Source: an uncultured Bacilli bacterium (GTDB lineage: Bacteria > Bacillota_I > Bacilli_A > RF39 > UBA660). Taken from it: 13,270 nt of DNA. Of this stretch, positions 7,662-13,100 are shown one piece after another. The notes under the pieces were generated by a model. That model was not told the origin of the DNA. It was given only the letters and a program-made list of their open reading frames with translations, and did not search any database. Both the position numbers and the translations under genes were made by a program. The stretch's first letter is position 1; each line of letters opens with the position of its first letter. The stretch is taken from contig CANQDN010000021.1 in the NCBI GenBank assembly GCA_947593275.1, positions 1-13,270 of the forward strand. The letters are read 5' to 3'.

Positions 7662-7690
7662 ATGATATAATAAATTAAGTGAAAAGTCAA
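7662..7690 (-). promoter_or_regulatory. Sigma-A-type promoter of the flp-tad operon
   Basis: On the minus strand, TTGACT (7690-7685) is separated by exactly 17 bp from TATCAT (7667-7662). Each is five of six to the sigma-A consensus. Transcription would begin near 7655, about 16 nt before the flp ATG. A/T tracts just upstream (7691-7760) could act as an UP element. This is the best promoter in the window and serves the whole seven-gene operon, since no other promoter-sized gap exists down to tadC. Confidence 0.75.
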
Positions 7691-7778
7691 TTTTTAAGCC
7701 CCAAAAAAATAAAATAATCATCATCCCCAAAAATTAATCTAAAAAAATTATTTTCCTATCATATTTTCTCTAAACTTA

Positions 7779-7787
7779 TGATACAAT
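7779..7787 (+). promoter_or_regulatory. Extended -10 promoter for the DUF192 gene
   Basis: TGATACAAT at 7779-7787 fits an extended -10 element (TGN + TACAAT, five of six). No clear -35 is present at the right distance. Transcription from about 7794 would give a leader of only ~9 nt that begins at the GGTGAT ribosome-binding site (7794-7799). The region between this and the flp promoter (7691-7778) is A/T-tract DNA with no other feature that I can see. Confidence 0.5.
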
Positions 7788-7802
7788 TATATAGGTGATA
7801 TT

Positions 7803-8132
7803 ATGTATCTTAAAACTAATAAAGAAAAGTATAACATCATTATTGCAAATACTCTACATAAGCGTCTAACCGGTCTTATGGGAGTTAAAAATATCGATTA
7901 TGGTATGTTTTTCCCCAAATGTAATTCCATTCATACTTATTTCATGAAAGAAAATATTGATATTGTTGGTTTAGATGAAAATAATATGGTAATTTATAAA
8001 TATGAAAACTTAGATAAAAACCGCATTATTAAAGTAAATTACCCCATCAAAAAAACTAGTATCTTAGAAATGCCTAAAAATAGTACTCAAAAAATAAAGA
8101 TAGGCTCTATTCTTAAATTTAATGAAGAATAA
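7803..8132 (+). CDS. DUF192 family protein
   Basis: A 109-aa protein with the DUF192 hallmarks: R..GLM (residues 21-26, RLTGLM), GMFF (34-37), the M.N-type box as TYFMKENIDIVGLDEN (45-60) where other members read fwMkNt.ipLDiiFid, and a closing SILEMPKNSTQKIKIGSIL resembling vLElpaG....gikvGd. It has no signal peptide or membrane segment, whereas many DUF192 proteins are exported. The biochemical role of the family is not established. GGTGAT lies 3 nt before the ATG. It is divergent from the pilin operon (about 160 bp between start codons) and probably co-transcribed with the damaged HTH gene that begins 17 bp downstream. Confidence 0.8.
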   Translation: MYLKTNKEKYNIIIANTLHKRLTGLMGVKNIDYGMFFPKCNSIHTYFMKENIDIVGLDENNMVIYKYENLDKNRIIKVNYPIKKTSILEMPKNSTQKIKIGSILKFNEE

Positions 8133-8149
8133 TACAAATGGTGATTTTA

Positions 8150-8604
8150 ATGATATATGGAAAAAGTTTAGAAGATTTAAGAAATAGAATAGGAATAAGT
8201 CAAAAGAAAACCGGTGAACTAATTAACCTAGATAGTGGCACATATAGTCTTACGAAAAAGAAGACCTAATAATCCCTATCAAACATTTAATAACCTTATG
8301 TAATTATTTTAACGTCTCTCTAGACTACATTTTTAAGTTTACCGATCAAAAACTTTATAACAATCTAAAAAAAGAAGTAAATATCGAAAAATACAGTGAA
8401 AGACTAAAGAATTTTCGTAAAGAAAACAAACTAACTCAAAAAAAACTCGCAAGTATCCTCAATACTACTCAATCGGTTATTTCCGATTATGAAAAAAGAA
8501 AAAGAATAATTCCTACCCCTTTTCTCTACACTATCTCTAAAAAATACAATATATCCGCTGACTATTTATTAGGTAGAACCAACTCTCCTAAATATCTCAA
8601 ATAG
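8150..8604 (+). pseudogene. Tandem double-HTH (XRE/Cro-type) regulator, split by a one-base frameshift
   Basis: From the ATG at 8150 (GGTGAT 4 nt upstream) an XRE helix-turn-helix begins (SLEDLRNRIGISQKKTGELI...SGTYS), but this frame stops at 8267-8269 after 39 codons. The rest of the domain continues in the -1 frame from 8251 (YEKEDLIIPIKHLITL, then FNVSLDYIF). It runs without a stop through a second complete XRE domain (YSERLKNFRKENKLTQKKLAS ... YNISADYLLGR) to TAG at 8602-8604. Restoring one base between 8248 and 8250 gives a 151-aa protein with S-x-YEK intact, the expected motif. The second half has no usable ATG, so it would not be translated alone. It could be a true mutation or a one-base sequencing/assembly deletion. 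The 10 bp between it and the convergent obg stop hold a T run but no clear hairpin. Confidence 0.8.
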
Positions 8605-8614
8605 TCTCTTTTTT

Positions 8615-9889
8615 TTATTCTTTAAACTCAAACATATAACCACAAATCTGTACTTCATCCCCTCTTTTTGCCCCCAATTTCTCTAACTCTTCTTCAACTC
8701 CCATTCCCTTTAATTTTCTTGCAAACCGTACAACTGCCTCATCTTCATCAAACCTAGTCATTTTAAATAACTTCTCTAACTCTTTTCCCTCTAAAACCCA
8801 TACATCACCATCTTTAGTAATTGTAAAAGGTTTTTCATTCTTAAATTTATATATAACATGACTTTCTAATTCTTCTTCATTATATAAAGGACTATTTTCT
8901 ATTTCATCTAAAGTATTCGCAAGTAACTTCATAAGTTCATCAAACCCAACATTCGTAACTGAACTAACCATTACTATCTCTTTATCCGGAAATTTCTTTT
9001 TAAACTCTTTTAAATTACTTTCTGCTCCATCTAAATCCATTTTATTAGCGACTATAACTTCTTTTTTTTGCGCTAATTTATCACTATATTGCTCTATCTC
9101 TTTTCTTATAGCTAAATAATCCTCAATTGGACTTCTTCCTTCTTCTGCTCCCATATCTATTACATGACAAATAATCTTAGTTCTTAAAGCATGTCTTAAA
9201 AATTTATGCCCCAAACCAACACCTTCACTAGCCCCCTCTATTAATCCAGGTAAATCTGCCATTATAAAACTTCTTTGATCTTTTAATTTAACTACTCCCA
9301 AATTAGGCGCTAAAGTTGTAAAATGATAGCTAGCAATCTTTGGTCTTGCACTACTTATAGTAGCTAAAATAGTTGATTTCCCCACACTTGGAAGTCCCAC
9401 TAATCCAACATCCGCAATCATTTTAAGTTCTACTTTTAATATCCGCATTTCTCCAGGTTCCCCAAGTTCACTAATTCTTGGTGCATTATCACTATGGCTC
9501 TTAAAGGCTGCATTACCTCTGCCACCTCTACCTCCATGCGCAACTATCACTTCTTTATTATCCTGAACTAAATCCGCAATAACAAGTCCTGTATCTCCAT
9601 CCGTTATAGTTGTCCCTTCCGGTACTTTAATTATAATATCTTCAGCATTCTTCCCTTGTCTATTAGATCCTTTACCATTTTCCCCCTTATCTCCTTTAAT
9701 TATTTTCATATATCTAAGATCAATTAAAGTTTTAAGTCCTTTATCAACTCTAAAAATAATATTTGCACCGTTTCCCCCATTACCACCATCAGGTCCACCC
9801 ATTGCTACATATTTTTCCCGCCTAAAAGAGGTACATCCATCTCCCCCTTTACCTGCGATAACTTTAATTGTTAATTCATCTACAAACAT
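8615..9889 (-). CDS. obg: Obg/CgtA family ribosome-associated GTPase
   Basis: Essential GTPase involved in large ribosomal subunit maturation and stress signalling. From the ATG at 9889 the protein is 423 aa. The glycine-rich Obg fold covers ~1-158 (FVDELTIKVIAGKGGDG; GGPDGGNGG; GGRGGRGN). The G domain has G1 GLPSVGKST (165-173), G2 TTLAPN (191-196), G3 DLPG (212-215), G4 NKMD (282-285) and G5 SSVT (309-312). The C-terminal OCT domain from ~345 contains WVLEGKELEKLF, FDEDEAVVRFARKLKGMG and GDEVQICGYMFEF. Reading back to an upstream ATG at 9952 adds 21 hydrophobic residues that the family lacks. MFVDE is the standard N-terminus and GGTGGTGG lies just before it. It is probably co-transcribed with the anchored protein 63 bp upstream rather than the usual rplU-rpmA. 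Confidence 0.95.
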   Translation of the reverse strand: MFVDELTIKVIAGKGGDGCTSFRREKYVAMGGPDGGNGGNGANIIFRVDKGLKTLIDLRYMKIIKGDKGENGKGSNRQGKNAEDIIIKVPEGTTITDGDTGLVIADLVQDNKEVIVAHGGRGGRGNAAFKSHSDNAPRISELGEPGEMRILKVELKMIADVGLVGLPSVGKSTILATISSARPKIASYHFTTLAPNLGVVKLKDQRSFIMADLPGLIEGASEGVGLGHKFLRHALRTKIICHVIDMGAEEGRSPIEDYLAIRKEIEQYSDKLAQKKEVIVANKMDLDGAESNLKEFKKKFPDKEIVMVSSVTNVGFDELMKLLANTLDEIENSPLYNEEELESHVIYKFKNEKPFTITKDGDVWVLEGKELEKLFKMTRFDEDEAVVRFARKLKGMGVEEELEKLGAKRGDEVQICGYMFEFKE

Positions 9890-9913
9890 TGTAACCACCA
9901 CCAACATTGTAAC
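9887..9913. repeat. 9-bp direct repeat spanning the obg start codon
   Basis: CATTGTAAC occurs at 9887-9895 and 9905-9913, an 18-bp period separated by CACCACCAA. On the coding strand this reads GTTACAATG - TTGGTGGTG - GTTACAATG, so the obg ATG and the sequence before it are duplicated around the GGTGGTGG ribosome-binding site. An out-of-frame 11-codon reading frame MLQCWWWLQCL (9915-9880) starts just upstream behind AAGGGG and overlaps the obg start by 10 bp. Confidence 0.6.
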
Positions 9914-9952
9914 ATAAAACCCCTTTTTTAACAATAATAAGTTAAAACCCAC

Positions 9953-10714
9953 CTAATTGTTAGAAGCATTTTCTATTTTTCTAATATTAGAATAAGTCTG
10001 CACTAATTCTTTAATAAACTTCCCATTCTTAATATACCCTTTATATTCATTAATATCTATTAAATTACTTTCTTCTTGTTTACTCTCTTCTAAAATATAA
10101 AAATATTTTCCTTCTCTTTTTACTCTTATTTGTTCTAAAGAATCATAAAAAATATTTAACTCTTCTTTATCTTTACTTAGATATTTAACACTATCATCTC
10201 TTATTACTATTCCATTAATTAATAACTTTCCTTTACTATTAATTAAATAATACTTTTCTTTTATATTCCCCAAATAAGATCCTACTTTAATTAACAAATA
10301 ATCTTCTTTATCTTTAATAATCTCTAAAGAATCCATATCTATATTAACATAATTTTTTACTATATCATCTTTAAATAACTCTTCTATATTTTGATATTCT
10401 AAATTATCTATTACATCCTCTAAAAATATCTTCTCACCATCAATATACCCCGTAAGAACCCCAATATCTTTATTATCCTCTATATTAATACTATAATCAA
10501 ACTTTAACTTATGTTTTTCATTATTAAGATAAATATTATATATATCTATAAGCCCATTATTATTTATATTACTATTAACAAGTTCTATCTTTTTACTAAC
10601 CTTCGAAGTTACTTCCTTTTTTATCTCTTTATGCATTAAAGTATATAAAGTTAAAGAAAAAATCCCCCCTAAAGCTAGAGTTAAAACAATCAAAGAGACT
10701 ATTTTTTTCATCAT
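9953..10714 (-). CDS. Unrecognised membrane-anchored (or secreted) protein upstream of obg
   Basis: I do not recognise this 253-aa protein. It begins MMKK and then has one hydrophobic segment at about 5-28 (IVSLIVLTLALGGIFSLTLYTLM) with no lipobox Cys, so it is either a signal anchor or an uncleaved signal peptide. The rest is hydrophilic, very rich in Lys, Ile, Asn and Glu, with alternating beta-prone stretches (KYYLINSKGKLLINGIVI; GKYFYILEES) and no Cys. AAAGGAGG precedes two adjacent ATGs (10714 and 10711); spacing of 4 versus 7 nt favours the second. It lies directly behind an extended -10 promoter and 63 bp before obg. Location outside the membrane is inferred from the N-terminus only. 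Confidence 0.75.
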   Translation of the reverse strand: MMKKIVSLIVLTLALGGIFSLTLYTLMHKEIKKEVTSKVSKKIELVNSNINNNGLIDIYNIYLNNEKHKLKFDYSINIEDNKDIGVLTGYIDGEKIFLEDVIDNLEYQNIEELFKDDIVKNYVNIDMDSLEIIKDKEDYLLIKVGSYLGNIKEKYYLINSKGKLLINGIVIRDDSVKYLSKDKEELNIFYDSLEQIRVKREGKYFYILEESKQEESNLIDINEYKGYIKNGKFIKELVQTYSNIRKIENASNN

Positions 10715-10731
10715 TTTACCTCCTTTTAATT

Positions 10732-10752
10732 ATTATATCATTAGCATGCTAA
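10732..10752 (-). promoter_or_regulatory. Extended -10 promoter with an adjoining perfect palindrome (candidate operator)
   Basis: On the minus strand TGATATAAT (10740-10732) is a perfect extended -10 (TGN + TATAAT). Immediately upstream is TTAGCATGCTAA (10741-10752), a perfect 12-bp palindrome lying in the -35/-10 spacer, where a repressor would block transcription. The -35 is weak (TGGTTT near 10760-10755 at 17 bp). Transcription would begin near 10725, giving a leader of about 11-14 nt for the anchored protein and obg. Part of this DNA doubles as the T tract of the preceding terminator. Confidence 0.6.
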
Positions 10753-10773
10753 AAAAACCACAAAATGTGGCTG
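10751..10773 (-). terminator. Rho-independent terminator of the right-hand operon
   Basis: On the minus strand, CCACA-TTT-TGTGG (10770-10758) forms a 5-bp stem followed directly by seven T (10757-10751). It begins only 3 nt after the TAA of the TadZ-like gene. The stem is short but has the correct hairpin plus U-tract order for the minus strand. It separates this operon from the promoter of the next unit. Confidence 0.65.
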
Positions 10774-11772
10774 TTATTTAAAAATATTAAACAATTTAGT
10801 TTTATTTCCATTACTTCCATTAAGCCTTGAAAAACCAAGTGCAATCAAAAAGTCATCCAAAATCTGTTCATGCTCTTTCTTATCATCCAAATAAGGTATA
10901 TTATAAAATACTTTACTATTAGTTTCATGTTCAAAATCATTTATATCTTTTGTATTTAAAACACTCTTATTTAAAACAATCTTTTTATCTTTAAGCTTTT
11001 CAAATATATCTCTATCTCTTCTAATTAATTTATTAAGCTTAATAAGTCCTGGCTCAATAAGATATATTACATCATTACATAAATTCTCTTGTCTTGAATT
11101 ATTAAGATCTATTAATATAACTTCAGCATCCGGATTATTTGATATATGATAACTTATATCTAAAGCCGGTGTACTTTTTAAAGATTTATCATTAAAATAT
11201 TTAAAATCTTCATCATCAACCTCTAACGCTACAACACTATAAGCTACCTCTAAATGTTTTTTAAGCATATAAACTAAAGAAGTCGCTCCCGCATGTTCTG
11301 TTACATTAATGAATCCTACAATCCTCATTCCCCCACTTCCAGAACCTGCAAAAGTATCAAATACTACGGGATTATTTCGATCATCATCACCATTTAAATT
11401 ATGATATTGAGCTACATCTTTATATGTATTAGGATTATCAATCAAAAATTTAACAGCATTTATATTCCTTGTAAAATTATAAATACCCATAGATACTAAT
11501 TGTGATAAATAAGCTCCACTGTTAACCATCGCTGAATCATCCAACAATAAAATAACTTTACTCATATCAAAATTAACTGATAAAGCCTGTATATTCTTAA
11601 TATTTTGATAACCTTTAATCGCTGTAATATCTATAATCATTTTATTAAAATAAAAATTTGTAAACTGATTAACTAAATCTTGAACTTCAAATTCTCCATT
11701 AATACTTTTAATTACATCAATATCTAAAGTTGCAAGCATATTTTGATATTTATTTGATACTATAACGTTCAT
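10774..11772 (-). CDS. TadZ/CpaE-like protein with receiver-like N-domain and degenerate P-loop
   Basis: A 332-aa protein. Residues 1-115 alternate strands and helices like a pseudo-receiver domain (KMIIDIT at 44-50 with Asp 48; KVILLLDDS at 72-80; GIYNFTRNINAV at 96-107), as in TadZ/CpaE. From about 149 a ParA/MinD-like fold starts at RIVGFINVTEHAGATSLVYML. The P-loop position reads TEHAGATS (158-165), with no Lys where Walker A has GK(T/S). DAEVILIDLN (215-224) resembles the strand and Asp of switch II. The ATPase is therefore probably altered or inactive. Atypical P-loops are known in TadZ proteins. It is the last gene of the right-hand operon, after two pilin-like genes, with GGGAGG before the ATG. 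Assignment is by architecture and motif pattern, not by strong similarity. Confidence 0.6.
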   Translation of the reverse strand: MNVIVSNKYQNMLATLDIDVIKSINGEFEVQDLVNQFTNFYFNKMIIDITAIKGYQNIKNIQALSVNFDMSKVILLLDDSAMVNSGAYLSQLVSMGIYNFTRNINAVKFLIDNPNTYKDVAQYHNLNGDDDRNNPVVFDTFAGSGSGGMRIVGFINVTEHAGATSLVYMLKKHLEVAYSVVALEVDDEDFKYFNDKSLKSTPALDISYHISNNPDAEVILIDLNNSRQENLCNDVIYLIEPGLIKLNKLIRRDRDIFEKLKDKKIVLNKSVLNTKDINDFEHETNSKVFYNIPYLDDKKEHEQILDDFLIALGFSRLNGSNGNKTKLFNIFK

Positions 11773-11789
11773 ATATACCTCCCAAAAAT

Positions 11790-12278
11790 TTATCTACAAG
11801 ATCCATCAGTCGCCGTACAATACTCTCTATCATCTTGCGCAATAAAACTATTAGTTGTTCCTTTTACTGAAAAACCTGATGCATTCCCTATAACAGGTAA
11901 ATTAAACTTATAAAACAATGTTACTTGATAATAATTAGTAAGTCCAATTCCATTATATTTTTTAACACAATAACTATATTTTATTCCCTTCGCTGCTTTT
12001 TCTAGCCTTCCACTAGCAATATCTCCCCCATATACACCTTCACCAGTCGTACTAGTGCAAATACCAGTCGCCGAATATCCCGTCGAAACTAAATAACTAT
12101 TTAATAAATCTACTGAATAACTATTTATCCCCTCATATTTTTCAATTATAGATACCATTTCATTCTTAACTTTTATAACTCGCGCATAATTAAGTGATAA
12201 AATAATGTAACCTGCGAATAAAAATATGAAAAAGACCATTAAACCCATTATCCAAGCTCCACCAATTGACTGTCTCAT
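11790..12278 (-). CDS. Pilin-like single-TM protein, paralogue of the upstream gene
   Basis: A 162-aa protein with a short polar leader MRQSIGG, one membrane helix (8-28, ending GYIILSLN) and an extracytoplasmic domain with four Cys (74, 104, 154, 161). It aligns by hand with the 175-aa protein upstream: IGG at 5-7, GYI at 23-25, LS at 27-28, N30, VKNE at 37-40, then YYQV (116-119), LPVI (127-130) and FSVKGTT (136-142). The layout of a short leader, a helix and a C-terminal YxVxxxY..LP..FS segment recalls TadE-type minor pilins, but there is no Glu at +5. Its start overlaps the upstream stop by one base (TAATG). I cannot assign a named family. Confidence 0.7.
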   Translation of the reverse strand: MRQSIGGAWIMGLMVFFIFLFAGYIILSLNYARVIKVKNEMVSIIEKYEGINSYSVDLLNSYLVSTGYSATGICTSTTGEGVYGGDIASGRLEKAAKGIKYSYCVKKYNGIGLTNYYQVTLFYKFNLPVIGNASGFSVKGTTNSFIAQDDREYCTATDGSCR

Positions 12279-12805
12279 TAAACCAACCCCTTACACCAAA
12301 AATAACTAGAACTATTATATAAGCATTCATTAGGTTTATATATTCTTCCTGTTTCTCCTGTAATTGAAAACTCAAATAAACTATTTATAACCGGTAAATC
12401 TAAGTTATAAAATATTTTAACTTGATAATATAAAGCATTAGGAAGCTCCGAATTAGTTTCCGCTCTAACTGCACTCACACAAAACGCCGCATTTTTAGCT
12501 CCTCTACCTAATACTTCTCCTGTTCTTGAATATCCAATCGCATCATCATCACAATTACCTCGAGCTCTATAACTCATTTCATTAAAATAATCGGTTATCT
12601 GATCTGTAAAATTATAACATAAATTATTGTTATTTACTCCATCATAGGCACATACTCCACCTTGATTTTTAATAATATTTAAAATTTCATTCTTAACATT
12701 ATATGCTTTAGAATGGTTAATAGATAAACTAATATAGCCTGTAAAAATAAGTACAAGCACAATTACAATATTAAATAATGAGACTCCACCTATTGCTTCC
12801 TTCAT
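12278..12805 (-). CDS. Pilin-like single-TM protein with six Cys
   Basis: A 175-aa protein with leader MKEAIGG, a membrane helix at about 9-29 and VKNE at 37-40. The extracytoplasmic domain has six Cys (52, 63, 85, 109, 161, 171), an even number that fits disulfide pairing. The motif YYQVKIFYNLDLPVI (126-140) then FSITGET is shared with the 162-aa paralogue, implying duplication inside the operon. Leader MKEA-x-G is also shared with the 84-aa Cys-rich protein upstream. GGTGGAG precedes the ATG, 16 bp after that gene. Likely membrane-anchored or a minor pilin; no family recognised. Confidence 0.7.
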   Translation of the reverse strand: MKEAIGGVSLFNIVIVLVLIFTGYISLSINHSKAYNVKNEILNIIKNQGGVCAYDGVNNNNLCYNFTDQITDYFNEMSYRARGNCDDDAIGYSRTGEVLGRGAKNAAFCVSAVRAETNSELPNALYYQVKIFYNLDLPVINSLFEFSITGETGRIYKPNECLYNSSSYFWCKGLV

Positions 12806-12821
12806 TACTCCACCTCTTTAA

Positions 12822-13076
12822 TTAACCTTTCCAAGGACACATAATCGTTTTATCAGACCCTTTAATATGACATTCCATAACTTCACCAGCTGGAATAGTA
12901 CATCTTCCATTACTATCTTTACTCTCACATATACATATTGCCATATCACAACTTGTATTCTGTTTAAAGTTACTGTCTATTCTAGGCCAAATAATCGAAA
13001 AGAAAAAAAAGGCTAGAAGTGCCACTATAACTACAACAATCACAGTCAAATTAAGCTCACCTGAAGCCTCTTTCAT
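12822..13076 (-). CDS. Small Cys-rich membrane-anchored protein
   Basis: An 84-aa protein. Leader MKEASG is followed by one strong membrane helix (about 9-30), then a short polar domain with six Cys (43, 48, 50, 59, 69, 80). NTSCDMAIC (40-48) and GRCTIPAGE (57-65) recur as NTYCSMAYC and GTCRYPAGE in the partial gene upstream, so the two are tandem paralogues. The coding DNA also shares CTTCACCAGCTGGA (12881-12894 and 13121-13134). AGGAGG lies 8 nt before the ATG. The function is unknown to me. An exported, disulfide-bonded surface or pilin-like subunit is the natural reading of the layout. Confidence 0.75.
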   Translation of the reverse strand: MKEASGELNLTVIVVVIVALLAFFFFSIIWPRIDSNFKQNTSCDMAICICESKDSNGRCTIPAGEVMECHIKGSDKTIMCPWKG

Positions 13077-13100
13077 ATTCTTTACCTCCTATTTTGGATA

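Noticed and set aside
7640..7690. A 17-residue N-terminal extension of the Flp pilin
   Set aside because: It covers the -35 and -10 elements. The short MKRDG leader and GGGTGA site fit the ATG at 7639.
7691..7778. Possible small RNA or CRISPR-like repeat in the A/T-tract gap
   Set aside because: I found no regular repeats, stable hairpin or terminator; only A/T tracts between two promoters.
8248..8269. Programmed -1 ribosomal frameshifting at GAAAAAG in the HTH gene
   Set aside because: Slippage there would give the right length, but the conserved Tyr-Glu of the HTH is encoded in the -1 frame before the slip site. A lost base is the simpler explanation.
9890..9952. A 21-residue hydrophobic N-terminal extension of Obg from an ATG at 9952
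   Set aside because: Obg starts at MFVDE in the family and the ribosome-binding site lies before 9889. The extension is upstream DNA read in frame.
12190..12375. A 61-codon minus-strand open frame across the junction of the two pilin-like genes
   Set aside because: It overlaps both paralogous genes in another frame. Those genes have matching motifs and good starts; this one has none.
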